Source of the DNA: Haloarchaeobius sp. HME9146
GTDB lineage: Archaea > Halobacteriota > Halobacteria > Halobacteriales > Natrialbaceae
Length of the DNA: 64,000 bases
Reading direction: 5' to 3'
NCBI RefSeq assembly: GCF_025399835.1
Contig: NZ_JAODVR010000002.1
Coordinates: forward strand, 248,001-312,000
Part shown: piece by piece, positions 8,921 to 17,528 of the stretch
Layout: each line of letters opens with the position of its first letter
Numbering within the stretch: position 1 is the first letter of the stretch
Notes under the pieces: generated by a model
Databases searched by the model: none
What the model saw: the letters and a program-made list of their open reading frames with translations, nothing else
What the model was told of the DNA's origin: nothing
Position numbers and translations under genes: made by a program

Positions 8921-10060
8921 ATGGTCCCGTCACGGAATTCCCGACTAGTGTCCGTCCTCTCGGTCGCCGTTATCGGGCTGCTGCTGACCTGTGCGATAGC
9001 ACCCCCGACTGGTGCAGCGACTGTGAATCAGAGCCAGCAGGCACAGCCTGAGACGGACAACACCGTGACGCGGATCGAGGTGTCCGCGGACGGGTCCGCG
9101 AACTGGACCATCCAGATACGGACCCGGCTGGATACCGACCAGCGGGTCGAGGAGTACACCGCATTTCAGGCGCAGTTTCGGAACGACACGGCCCGGTATC
9201 TGGGTCCCTTTCGTGACCGGATCAGTGGCGTCGTCGCGAACGCTGCCGACGCGACTGGCCGCGAGATGGCTGTGACGAACTTCACAGCGAGTACGAGCAT
9301 CCAGGAGATCCCCCGTCGGTGGGGGATCGTCACCTACACGTTCACCTGGGAGAACTTTGCCGCTCCTGGGGACAACGAACTCGTCGTTGGCGACGTGTTC
9401 CAGGGTGGCTTCTTCATCGCATCGAATGACACCCTGCAGGTCGCTGCCCCCGAAGATTACGGAGTTCAGAGTGTGACGCCTGCGGCCAACAGTAAGAATT
9501 CTGGCGTCGTGACGTGGGTCGGGCGTAGGGACTTCCCGGATGGGCAGCCTCGTGTCGTCTTCGCACCGACCACCGCAGACGGGATGACGACCACCGGGTC
9601 GACACCGAACCGGAACCCGGAGTCGTCTGGCGGGTTGAGTCCTGCAGAAATCGGCGGTGGGCTCGCTGCACTGGTGCTCGTTGGAGTTGTGGCACTCGTA
9701 CTGTATCGACGCCAGACCAGCGAGAAGAGCGCCACTGCAGCCGATTCACACGAGGCAGACCCCCAGGAGGAACCCGCTACGGGAATCACCGAACCTTCTT
9801 CCACCGGGCCAGAAGACGACCAGATGCCAGCCAACGACTCGTCCTCACCAGGGACAGCAGTCATGACCGACGACGAACGAGTGCTGGACCTCCTCGACTC
9901 TGCAGGTGGCCGCGTCCGGCAGGCAGCGATCGCCGACACGTTCGACTGGTCCGCCTCGAAGACGTCCCGTGTCATCGGCCGGATGGCCGACGACGGGACT
10001 GTCGAGAAACTCCAGCTCGGGCGAGAGAACCTGGTTACGCTACCCGAGGACGAAGACTGA
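8921..10060 (+). CDS. Membrane-bound winged-helix regulator with extracellular sensor domain
   Basis: 379 residues. An N-terminal signal or membrane helix (about residues 9-30) is followed by an extracellular domain shared with the protein at 5948-6727, a transmembrane helix (about 240-262), a Glu/Ser/Pro-rich linker and a C-terminal winged helix (about 310-379) with the pattern VLDLLDSAGGRVRQAAIADT then SKTSRVIGRM. The layout implies a one-component signal transducer that reads the cell surface and binds DNA while tethered to the membrane. The ATG at 8921 was chosen over the in-frame ATG at 8888 because a TATA-like CTTATGCG lies about 30 bases upstream, and the earlier ATG is inside that box. 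Domains resemble those I recall as DUF7345 plus DUF7343. Confidence 0.85.
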   Translation: MVPSRNSRLVSVLSVAVIGLLLTCAIAPPTGAATVNQSQQAQPETDNTVTRIEVSADGSANWTIQIRTRLDTDQRVEEYTAFQAQFRNDTARYLGPFRDRISGVVANAADATGREMAVTNFTASTSIQEIPRRWGIVTYTFTWENFAAPGDNELVVGDVFQGGFFIASNDTLQVAAPEDYGVQSVTPAANSKNSGVVTWVGRRDFPDGQPRVVFAPTTADGMTTTGSTPNRNPESSGGLSPAEIGGGLAALVLVGVVALVLYRRQTSEKSATAADSHEADPQEEPATGITEPSSTGPEDDQMPANDSSSPGTAVMTDDERVLDLLDSAGGRVRQAAIADTFDWSASKTSRVIGRMADDGTVEKLQLGRENLVTLPEDED

Positions 10061-10081
10061 CCGCTGGCTCCCGTGAGGGAA

Positions 10082-10354
10082 TCAGCGACCGTCGCTGACG
10101 ACTCGCACCGGAGTCTCGAGTTCGGCCTGGATTCCGATGAGGAGTTCGTCGGGTGGGAGTGCTCGGGAGCCCTCTGCGGTAACCGAAACGAATCGGCCTT
10201 CGTCCTGGCTCTGGGTCGTCCAGGTCATCGTTGGCCAGCGATCGGAGAGCGCCCGGCCGAGCACCACGTCGTCGAGCGCCACCGGGTCGATGCTGTGGAC
10301 CTCGAAGCTTGTTCGGATGGTCACATCGACCGCCGTATCGGTCCCGCTACTCAC
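10082..10354 (-). CDS. Small conserved-type hypothetical protein
   Basis: 90 residues, acidic, with no signal or membrane helix. The frame has typical haloarchaeal amino-acid use and good codon bias, which the opposite-strand frames lack. Its stop is 22 bases from the convergent gene that ends at 10060. A region with alternating hydrophobic and polar residues suggests a small alpha/beta fold. I do not recognise the family. Confidence 0.55.
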   Translation of the reverse strand: MSSGTDTAVDVTIRTSFEVHSIDPVALDDVVLGRALSDRWPTMTWTTQSQDEGRFVSVTAEGSRALPPDELLIGIQAELETPVRVVSDGR

Positions 10355-10565
10355 GCAGAGTCACCTGTAGCTGGGAGCGACGGCCAGCGTGGCCGACCGA
10401 GTGGGTGTTCGTCGGGCGATAGTGGGGGGTGTTGTGTATGGTCATACAGTCTGTGCTATCGAGGGCCAAGGTGTAGTTGGAGTTCAATGTACCGGTCACG
10501 GCGAATGGTGGACACACGCCGGGACAGGCACGAATATTTACACTCTGCGATGAGGACTACGAGAC

Positions 10566-12434
10566 ATGGATCCCACGCGGCGTCGCGACCTCCTGCGGCG
10601 ATTGAGTTTACTCGGAGCAGCCGGGCTAGCGGGGTGCCAGGGGCTTTCGTCGGACGAGCAGACCGACACTACAGGGGAAACGAAGACCCACAGAACGACG
10701 ACGACCGATTCCGCAACGGTGGAATCGACAGACGAGGAGAGGACGACACAACCCGTCGCGACGGGACCGACCTTCGACCTGCAGACGGCTATCGAAACCG
10801 GCGACACGTCTCAACACATCGTCGTCACCGGTCGAATCACTGCTGACACCGGCGTCGATTCGGTCACGGTCGAAACACAGGGAGCGGATGAGAGGCTCGA
10901 TGCTGGTGGCGAATCCGAATTCACGCTCGATACCACCCTTGCGGTGGAAGGCGGGCGAGCGTACCAGATAACGGTCTCGGCAGTCACTGGCGATGGACGG
11001 GAGGCCAGCACACAACTGGAGACGGACCACGTTCCGGTCTTCGCCGAGTCCCTGGAGACAGACCGACTCGTCGGTGCCCACTACTACCCCTGGTACGAGA
11101 TGTCCGGCGGCCACCAGGACTGGACCGAATGGACCGTAAGCGACCCTGTGCTAGGAGAGTATTCGGCTGACGACGCACGCGTCGTCGACCAGCACCTCAA
11201 GTGGTGTCTCGAATACGGCATCGACTGGCTCTCGGTGAGTTGGTGGGGACCGGAGTCCGGTTCGGACACCGCACTGAACGGGACGCTCGTCGAGATGGAG
11301 CGGTTCGACGACGTCCAGTTCTCCATCCTCTACGAGACGGTCGGTCGGCTGGAAGCGTACGAGTACGACCTCGACCGGTCCGCTGCTCGCGAGCGGTTGC
11401 AGTCAGACTTCGAGTACCTCGCGGAGAGGTACTTCGGACGCGAGAACTACCTCCACATCGACAGCCAGCCGGTTGTATACTTCTACGTCTCGAACAACCT
11501 CAGCGGTGACGTCGAAGCCGCGTTCGCGGATGCGACGGCGAATCTGGACACAGACCTCTACGTCCTGGCCGGTATCCCGTTCGGGTCCGCCCCGGCCACG
11601 TACCCGATAATCGACGTTGCAGACGCAGTCACCTCGTACAACCCCTACAGCCCCCGGGCAGACATCGAGGCGGTGTTCCACGACAACTACGAGCAGGGGA
11701 ACAAGGTGATGAACCTTGGAGCGCGGGTCGCCGACATCGGGTTCGTCCCGGTCGTCATCCCTGGATTCAACGATACCGGAATCCCCGACAACGTCCGCGA
11801 GGACAATCCCATCCTCTCGTCCTCTCCCGACCGCTACGAACGCATTTTAGAACAGGTTCGACCGCACCTCGCCGACAGCGAAGCGGTTCTCATCACCTCG
11901 TTCAACGAATGGTACGAGGACACCCAGATCGAACCGGGAGACGACTTCGGGACCGAGTATCTGGAACTCACAGCCGACAAGCTCGCGAACGCGACCTCCG
12001 CCGGGTTCAACACCTCGGGGACGACCCTTCGCTTCGCGTTCAACGAGACGATCGTCCCCGCGGAGACGAACCCAGATAGCACGGACGACCGCGAGTTGGC
12101 GTTCATGGCCGGTGGGCTTCGGTTCCTCGACGACGGCGAGGTCCTCACAAACTTCGACATCGGGGACGCCTCCAACGAACCCCTGCTGTTGAAAGGTGTC
12201 TACGGCACGGCGTCGAACGACTCGTACTCCTGGCGCTGGTTCGGTGGTCCGGACGCCGAAACGGTCCTCTTCGTCGAAGCAGACATCTCGAACGCAGACA
12301 CTGCGGTCCTCACGGGCGAACCGATGCGCTCAGACCGCATCGAGGCCGAGGTCTTCGTCGATGGGGCCAAGACCGACCAGTTGGTCTTCGGGAAGCGCGA
12401 CGGGAGGTTGGACGACTACACGTTCGCCGTGTAG
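10566..12434 (+). CDS. Tat lipoprotein with GH99-like glycoside hydrolase domain
   Basis: 622 residues. MDPTRRRDLLRRLSLLGAAG and a following lipobox Cys form a Tat lipoprotein signal. A Thr-rich linker and an Ig-like domain (about 60-155) precede a TIM-barrel region (about 165-480) with HYYPWY, DWLSVSWWGP and, near its end, a SFNEWYED segment. These are hallmarks of glycoside hydrolases of the GH99/GH71-like group, whose known members include endo-mannosidases. A beta-sandwich C-terminal domain of about 130 residues follows. A TATA box (GAATATTTAC, about 10531) sits about 35 bases before the ATG. It probably trims glycans or polysaccharides at the cell surface. Substrate is unknown. Confidence 0.85.
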   Translation: MDPTRRRDLLRRLSLLGAAGLAGCQGLSSDEQTDTTGETKTHRTTTTDSATVESTDEERTTQPVATGPTFDLQTAIETGDTSQHIVVTGRITADTGVDSVTVETQGADERLDAGGESEFTLDTTLAVEGGRAYQITVSAVTGDGREASTQLETDHVPVFAESLETDRLVGAHYYPWYEMSGGHQDWTEWTVSDPVLGEYSADDARVVDQHLKWCLEYGIDWLSVSWWGPESGSDTALNGTLVEMERFDDVQFSILYETVGRLEAYEYDLDRSAARERLQSDFEYLAERYFGRENYLHIDSQPVVYFYVSNNLSGDVEAAFADATANLDTDLYVLAGIPFGSAPATYPIIDVADAVTSYNPYSPRADIEAVFHDNYEQGNKVMNLGARVADIGFVPVVIPGFNDTGIPDNVREDNPILSSSPDRYERILEQVRPHLADSEAVLITSFNEWYEDTQIEPGDDFGTEYLELTADKLANATSAGFNTSGTTLRFAFNETIVPAETNPDSTDDRELAFMAGGLRFLDDGEVLTNFDIGDASNEPLLLKGVYGTASNDSYSWRWFGGPDAETVLFVEADISNADTAVLTGEPMRSDRIEAEVFVDGAKTDQLVFGKRDGRLDDYTFAV

Positions 12435-12530
12435 TGAACGAATCGCGATCTGCCACACTCTCACTCGGCAGTCGATATGCAGGCCGACTGGAGGAGTAAC
12501 AGATCGCCCGCAATCGAAGGGAACGTGCTG

Positions 12531-12731
12531 TTACTCTTCCATCGCTTCGATGTCTTCGAGCGAGAGTTCGGTGTCACTGAGTGGCATCGCGACGAAGCCC
12601 TCGTGGTGGGTCGGCCAGTAGCAGACGACCCCGGTCTCCGTGTCGATTGCTCGAACGAGTTTGGTGTTCTTGTGCGCCGAGAACGTGTCCACGATGACGT
12701 CGTCGGAGTCGTCGCCAGAGAGTAGTCCCAT
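12531..12731 (-). CDS. Small conserved-type hypothetical protein
   Basis: 66 residues, acidic, with a beta-rich core (DVIVDTFSAH, LVRAIDTETGVVCYWP) and an acidic C-terminus. A longer frame reaches 12752, but a TATA-like GAGTATAAGAG sits immediately upstream of that codon and about 28 bases above the ATG at 12731, so the shorter form fits a leaderless transcript. It is divergent from the pirin gene. I do not recognise a function. Confidence 0.65.
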   Translation of the reverse strand: MGLLSGDDSDDVIVDTFSAHKNTKLVRAIDTETGVVCYWPTHHEGFVAMPLSDTELSLEDIEAMEE

Positions 12732-12852
12732 GACCCGTAGTCGGGCCGACATCTCTTATACTCCACCGTAGGCTGGGACGGAACCTCCGACCCTGCAAAC
12801 GAGAGTACCGCGACCACACGATTGGTAGGGCTCGCCCTCCTACGGCGAACAG

Positions 12853-13599
12853 ATGACCGAACACGACCCCTCGGACGGCGGCCCAGTCCCCCGCCAGGCC
12901 GGTGACCTCACACATCCGGGTGGGATGCGCGCCCGGCGCGTCTTCCCGTTCGACCAGCTGCCCAACCTCGACCCCTTCGTCGTCTTCGAGCGGTTCTTCA
13001 TCGAACCGACGCAGGGCTTCGGTACGCACCCACACCGCGGTTTCGAGATAGTCTCGTACATGCTCGACGGGGCGATGGCCCACGAGGACTCCATGGGTCA
13101 CGCCAGTACCGCACGGACTGGCGACGCCATGCGAATAACCACCGGGAGCGGGATGGAGCACTCCGAGATGCCCGGCGACGACGAGGCCTGCAGTGGCCTG
13201 CAGTTGTGGGTCAATCTCTCCCGGTCGAAGAAGGACCTCGAGCCCTCCTACCAGGAGGCATCGAGCGAGGAGTTGCCGGTCACAGAGCGCGATGGAGCGA
13301 CCATCACGACGGTCGTCGGAGCGGACGCTCCAATCGACCTGCACACTCCAGTCACGTACCAGGACGTGGCGATTACGGACACCTGGGAGTGGGAGGTTCC
13401 GGACGGCTGGAATGGCTTTGCGTTCGTCATCTCTGGGTCCGGTCGCGTTGGCGAGCACTCGCTGGAGTCGGCAGCGTTCTTCACCATCGAGAACGGTGGG
13501 TCAGTCACCATCGAATCCGACACCGAGGTTCGCATCGCCGCGATAGCTGGCGAGCCACATCACGAGCCGATTCGGCAGCGTGGACCCTTCGTGCTCTGA
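12853..13599 (+). CDS. Pirin family protein
   Basis: 248 residues forming two cupin domains. The N-terminal one has the metal ligands expected of pirins: HPHRGFE (His-x-His) near residues 58-60, and GMEHSEMP (His-x-Glu) about 45 residues later. The protein closes with the family's EPIxQRGPFV signature. Pirins bind Fe or a similar metal in the first cupin. Bacterial members have quercetin 2,3-dioxygenase activity and eukaryotic ones act as redox-sensitive transcription cofactors. The role in archaea is not established. Length is normal for the shorter pirins, and no signal peptide is present, so the protein is cytoplasmic. Confidence 0.92.
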   Translation: MTEHDPSDGGPVPRQAGDLTHPGGMRARRVFPFDQLPNLDPFVVFERFFIEPTQGFGTHPHRGFEIVSYMLDGAMAHEDSMGHASTARTGDAMRITTGSGMEHSEMPGDDEACSGLQLWVNLSRSKKDLEPSYQEASSEELPVTERDGATITTVVGADAPIDLHTPVTYQDVAITDTWEWEVPDGWNGFAFVISGSGRVGEHSLESAAFFTIENGGSVTIESDTEVRIAAIAGEPHHEPIRQRGPFVL

Positions 13600-13705
13600 C
13601 CATCAGCGACGGAGGGTGACCCAGATTGGTCTGTACGTGGAAGCTGTAGACAGTGTTCAGACTACCACGACCACTGCTTATTCCTGGGACGTGCGTAGTT
13701 TAGAC

Positions 13706-14263
13706 ATGGTAGCACTTGACAGTCATGCGCTGGACGAACTGTTCCAGCGGGGGCGCTGGCTCACCTTCCCGGATTTCGTGCGTCTCGTCGAACAGGACCA
13801 CCCACACGACGAGCCGGGCGTCTCCAGAGAGGTCCTCGACGCGTACGCCGAAGCCATCGAGAACGACCTCGGCGGAGCGGCCCCTTTCACGGTCGAAGAG
13901 ATGGAGCAGCGACTCGAGCGACATCTCAGTGACTCTGGCGGTTGGTCGAAACGAGCAGTGTACGAGGTTGGGTCGGACCGCATCAGTTTCTATCCCAAGT
14001 CCTGGCACGACCGGCTGCGTGGGGAGACCGACCCCCGGAAGTACGTGGCGGTGATGCAGGCAGATTCCGACCCATCGACCAGCCAGTACCCCCGGGGGAT
14101 ACGGGGGGCGCGCGTGCCGAAACAGCAGTTGCTCAACGCGATGCAGATTCTGGGTAGGATGAATATCCATGCGGCCACCCAGGCGGTGGACGACGGCCGA
14201 AAGCGCGGCGAGTTGCTCGTCTACCCGTTCCAGAACCCGGAAGCCGACGTACTGCTCCCCTGA
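13706..14263 (+). CDS. Hypothetical protein
   Basis: 185 residues, acidic at the N-terminus, with no signal or membrane segment. The frame is open back to 13580, but the ATG at 13706 lies about 25-30 bases below a TATA-like GCTTATTCC, and the upstream part has poor composition. The protein has a helical N-terminal half and a more basic second half. I recognise no family. It sits alone between the pirin and HTH genes. Confidence 0.65.
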   Translation: MVALDSHALDELFQRGRWLTFPDFVRLVEQDHPHDEPGVSREVLDAYAEAIENDLGGAAPFTVEEMEQRLERHLSDSGGWSKRAVYEVGSDRISFYPKSWHDRLRGETDPRKYVAVMQADSDPSTSQYPRGIRGARVPKQQLLNAMQILGRMNIHAATQAVDDGRKRGELLVYPFQNPEADVLLP

Positions 14264-14399
14264 CCGGCAGGAACGAGGCGGAGGCTCCGTATTTCTGCGG
14301 AATCGAGCCGAGGTAGCGACAGAATCGGCTCTTGGAGAGACAGTGAGCCAACTCGGTCTGAGGGTGAGTATTATCATGGTAGGGCGTGCGTGAGGGTAC

Positions 14400-15191
14400 A
14401 TGGGTGCTGAGGACGTCGCGTTTCTGGCCAGGTCGCCGAACCGGGCTGCAGTGTTGGCTGCGCTGGTCGACGCGCCGTGCGACCGTGCAGAACTCCGTGA
14501 ACGCGTCGGTGCGTCGCGGGTGACCATCGGGCGCATCACGACCGACCTCGAGGCGCGCGGGTGGGTCGAACAGGACGCGACTGGGTATCGAGCGACCAGG
14601 TCAGGGCAGACCGTCGTCGCAGCCTACGAACGATTCCTCGAAGTCGTCGACGCGACACGCCACCTCGAACCCCTCCTCGAACATCTGCCGGTAGAGGCGT
14701 TCGATTTCGAGCTCTCGGCCCTCGGCGATGCGGATGTGGTCGTGCCGACACCGACGATTCCAGATCAGCACATCTCCAGACTCGGCACGCTCTTCCAGCA
14801 AGCCACCTCGGTCTCGATGGTTGTCCACGCGATGTCACCGAAGGTCGTCGCCTCGAGCCACGCATCCGCACGAGACGGAGACCACGTCACGAAAGGCGTC
14901 GTGACGCCGATAGTGACCGACGCGATTCTGGCGAACGAGACGGTCGCCGAGCAGGTCCGTGAGATGGTCGGTGAAGGGACACTGGAACTGTCCGAGCGAC
15001 CATCGGTCCCGTTCCAGGCGGGCGTCTACGACGAGACGACAGTCATCTCTGCTGACGACGAGGCGGGGGTCCCCCGAGGAATCGTCGAAACCCAGTCCCG
15101 CACCGTCCGGGAGTGGGCACTCGGAGAGTTCGAGCGACTTCAGGCAGACGCGACGCCGTTGTCCGTCGAGGCTCTCGAACCGGACCGCTGA
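14400..15191 (+). CDS. Winged-helix transcriptional regulator, FilR1-like
   Basis: 263 residues. The first 65 form a winged helix: VLAALVDAPCDRAELRERV, then SRVTIGRITTDLEARGWV. A regulatory domain of about 180 residues with alternating beta and alpha segments follows, resembling the FilR1 middle domain (formerly DUF1724) common in archaeal regulators. No signal peptide, so it is cytoplasmic. A TATA-like GTATTATC lies about 25-32 bases before the ATG. Immediately downstream is a perfect 8+3+8 palindrome (15219-15237) in front of two lipoprotein genes, which are the likely targets. Confidence 0.82.
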   Translation: MGAEDVAFLARSPNRAAVLAALVDAPCDRAELRERVGASRVTIGRITTDLEARGWVEQDATGYRATRSGQTVVAAYERFLEVVDATRHLEPLLEHLPVEAFDFELSALGDADVVVPTPTIPDQHISRLGTLFQQATSVSMVVHAMSPKVVASSHASARDGDHVTKGVVTPIVTDAILANETVAEQVREMVGEGTLELSERPSVPFQAGVYDETTVISADDEAGVPRGIVETQSRTVREWALGEFERLQADATPLSVEALEPDR

Positions 15192-15218
15192 CTGAGACGG
15201 GTGCGCACTGTTGGCACA

Positions 15219-15237
15219 CTGTTCACACCGTGAACAG
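15219..15237. promoter_or_regulatory. Perfect palindrome CTGTTCAC-ACC-GTGAACAG, candidate operator
   Basis: The two 8-base arms are exact inverted repeats with a 3-base spacer. The site lies between the HTH regulator gene (ends 15191) and the lipoprotein gene (starts 15283), about 46-64 bases before the ATG, at or just upstream of the expected BRE/TATA. A further GTTCAC follows at 15240. Symmetry and position suit a dimeric regulator, most simply the neighbouring gene product. Confidence 0.5.
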
Positions 15238-15282
15238 GTGTTCACGAAGTAACCTGATAGTGTTCTGTTCCACACAACTCGT

Positions 15283-16026
15283 ATGAAAGAAGTGTCACGG
15301 CGGCGGTTCCTTCTCGGTACATCGGTCGCGACGGCCGGGTTGGCCGGGTGTACAGGTGGTGGCGAAACCGATACCAGTAATGGCGGTGGGAGCACGGACA
15401 GTGGTCAGACCGATGCATCGGGTGGGTCGTCCGGTGGCGGCGGCGACCAGAGTGAGACGTCGACACCGAACAACGACCCGGACCCCGACTGCACGCGCCT
15501 GGAAGGGAGTCCGACGCCATTCGACGTGGCTGGTACGCCCTTCGTCTTCACCTTCGACTACATCGATTCGTGGCAGCCGAAGGACCCCCTTGCAGGACCG
15601 AAAGGGCGAGTGCAGGGGTTCTCCTCCGCAACTGTGACCGTCGATGGAGAGACAGAGAGCGCTGGCCTCACCGTCATGCAGTCGTACGAGGCCATGACGG
15701 CGGCCCAGGTCGACGAAGCAATCTCGGATGCCGTCTCCGGTGACTACGCCCGGTTCGAGGTCGTCGCAGAACAGGAATTCAACGGTGAAACGGTCCGCGT
15801 CGTCGGGTCACCCGACGAGGACGTCTACTACTACAAGGTCTGGCTTCCCTACGGCGACGGCGACGCGCGATACTATCCACTCGAACTCTCGCTCATGACG
15901 AGTATCGTCAGACTGGACGAAGAGAACGTGGCACAACCGCTGTGTGTCGACGCGACGGTCGCGAGTATCGAGACGGTCCGAGAGAGCCTCGCGGTCAATC
16001 CCGAGTCGACCATCGAGGAGGTGTGA
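15283..16026 (+). CDS. Tat lipoprotein, first of a tandem pair
   Basis: 247 residues. MKEVSRRRFLLGTSVATAG and a lipobox Cys give a Tat lipoprotein signal. A Gly/Ser/Asp-rich linker follows (about 25-65), then one domain of about 180 residues. That domain is a clear paralogue of the next gene: both share a FDYIDSW segment, EFNGETVR, PYGDGDARYY and a C-terminal SLAVN-EST segment. The pair looks like a tandem duplication with diverged linkers. Regulation is probably through the palindrome at 15219-15237. I recall no characterised family. Confidence 0.85.
   Translation: MKEVSRRRFLLGTSVATAGLAGCTGGGETDTSNGGGSTDSGQTDASGGSSGGGGDQSETSTPNNDPDPDCTRLEGSPTPFDVAGTPFVFTFDYIDSWQPKDPLAGPKGRVQGFSSATVTVDGETESAGLTVMQSYEAMTAAQVDEAISDAVSGDYARFEVVAEQEFNGETVRVVGSPDEDVYYYKVWLPYGDGDARYYPLELSLMTSIVRLDEENVAQPLCVDATVASIETVRESLAVNPESTIEEV
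16017..16023 (+). promoter_or_regulatory. Shine-Dalgarno GGAGGTG deciding a GTG start
   Basis: GGAGGTG is complementary to the haloarchaeal 16S rRNA 3' end and ends eight bases before the GTG at 16032. It overlaps the last codons of the upstream lipoprotein gene. It favours 16032 over the GTG at 16023, which lies inside the motif itself. Confidence 0.6.
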
Positions 16027-16031
16027 TTCCG

Positions 16032-16781
16032 GTGGATACCGACAGCACCCGGCGACGGTTCCTCCTGCGGGCTGGGGCAGCCGCAGCGGTCTCCGGGCTT
16101 GCAGGCTGTACCAGCGACAGTGGTGGGTCACCTGAAGGAGACGAAAGTGACACACAGACGGCCACTGCAACGGCGACGGACACCGCAACCGCAACGGCGA
16201 CCGAGACAGCGACAGACGAACCCGCCACCACGGCCAGCCAGGCTGCCTCGTTCTGTCAGCCCATAACCGGCTCTCCGACGGCGTACGAGGTCGCCGACAC
16301 CCCGTACGTCTTCGCGTTCGATTACATCGACAGCTGGACCGTCGAGGACCCGCTCGACCGGAGCAACGCACGTATCCAGCGCATCGTCAGCCCGGAACTG
16401 ACCAGCGAGGGGTCGGCCTCCAGCGCCACGGTCCGGGTTGGCCAATCCCTGGAGGCGGTCACCGCAAGCAAAGCCGAGTCAGAGATCGAAGCAGCCATCG
16501 AACGCGAGGGAAGTTCTGGCGTCGCCTACGAGGAGGAGTTCAACGGCGAGACGGTCAGGTTCGTCGAGTTCCCGAACGTCGACGTCAACAGCTATACGAC
16601 CTATCTGCCCTACGGCGACGGTGACGCCCGGTACTACGCGTTCTCGCTGGTGACGTTCCTCGACATCGGTAACAGCAACGTCGAAAATATCGGCGACTGT
16701 ACCGACGCGGTGAACGTCGCCACCCAGACGGTCCGCGGGAGTCTCGCGGTGAACACCGAGTCGACCATCGACCAGACGTGA
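16032..16781 (+). CDS. Tat lipoprotein, second of a tandem pair
   Basis: About 249 residues beginning at a GTG five bases after the stop of its paralogue. The start has a good Shine-Dalgarno at 16017-16023. The signal STRRRFLLRAGAAAAVSG leads to a lipobox Cys, then a repetitive Thr/Ala/Glu linker (about 25-70) and the same globular domain as the previous gene. Close spacing and the internal ribosome site indicate one transcript. Function unknown; a surface-exposed role is likely. Confidence 0.82.
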   Translation: MDTDSTRRRFLLRAGAAAAVSGLAGCTSDSGGSPEGDESDTQTATATATDTATATATETATDEPATTASQAASFCQPITGSPTAYEVADTPYVFAFDYIDSWTVEDPLDRSNARIQRIVSPELTSEGSASSATVRVGQSLEAVTASKAESEIEAAIEREGSSGVAYEEEFNGETVRFVEFPNVDVNSYTTYLPYGDGDARYYAFSLVTFLDIGNSNVENIGDCTDAVNVATQTVRGSLAVNTESTIDQT

Positions 16782-16828
16782 GGTCGACCCTCCGGTTTCA
16801 TTGACGAGGCCTGTTCTCCGGTCGGCAC

Positions 16829-17401
16829 TCACACATCGACCGAGTGACGGTCCGACTCACGAATCGCGGCGTCCTCGCAATCGAAGGTCTGGTCACCCTC
16901 CTCGACGACGACGTTCTGCGTCGATTCCGCGAGCACCTCGGGCCCGTCGCGAACGCGGATTCGCACGGTCGTCGTCTCACCCACGGCGAGGGTCTCGTCG
17001 TCCTCGACGATCCAGAAGAAGCGGACCGTCTCCCGACCCGAGTAGTCACCGGTCTTGGTGGTCGTCTCCCCGACATCCACGAGGGTCATCACAACCTGAT
17101 AGTCGTGGTCTGCGCGGTCGAACCCGTCCTGTACCGGGACTGTGACTGTCACGGTCCCGTACACGCCGATGCTGTCCCCTGGAGTGCCCGAGGTGATGCA
17201 CGTCTGCACGGAGTCGTTCGCGCTCTCCGGGAGGTCCCACTCGTCGTTCAACCGGACCGAGAGGTCAGTCCGGTCGATAGTGGCGTCCGAGTCCGATACC
17301 TGGGGTCCGGGGCCGGTGAAGGTGACCCACGCGCCGGCACCTACCAGTATCACGAACAGGACGGCCATGGCGAGACCACGACCACGAAGCAGATTCGACA
17401 C
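16829..17401 (-). CDS. Single-pass membrane protein with extracellular beta domain
   Basis: About 190 residues: one N-terminal membrane helix (about 11-30), then an extracellular domain of about 150 residues with a repeated pattern of beta strands and turns, like a CARDB or Ig fold. The GTG at 17401 is preferred because a TATA-like TTATGATT is about 25 bases upstream. The ATG at 17368 would remove the first 11 residues. The open frame continues upstream to 17809, but that part overlaps the ABC ATPase gene and has shadow composition. Divergent from the ABC transporter operon. Function unknown. Confidence 0.65.
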   Translation of the reverse strand: MSNLLRGRGLAMAVLFVILVGAGAWVTFTGPGPQVSDSDATIDRTDLSVRLNDEWDLPESANDSVQTCITSGTPGDSIGVYGTVTVTVPVQDGFDRADHDYQVVMTLVDVGETTTKTGDYSGRETVRFFWIVEDDETLAVGETTTVRIRVRDGPEVLAESTQNVVVEEGDQTFDCEDAAIRESDRHSVDV

Positions 17402-17528
17402 AGTCGAACCTACATGTTCAGAATCATAACAGTGTTTGTTTCCCCGTAGGTCGTGCTCCAGCTTGCCCGGTCGATGGTCCGACAGCGAGCAGGTGTCCTT
17501 TTGCCGACAGGGGCCGAAGTCCCGCCCG

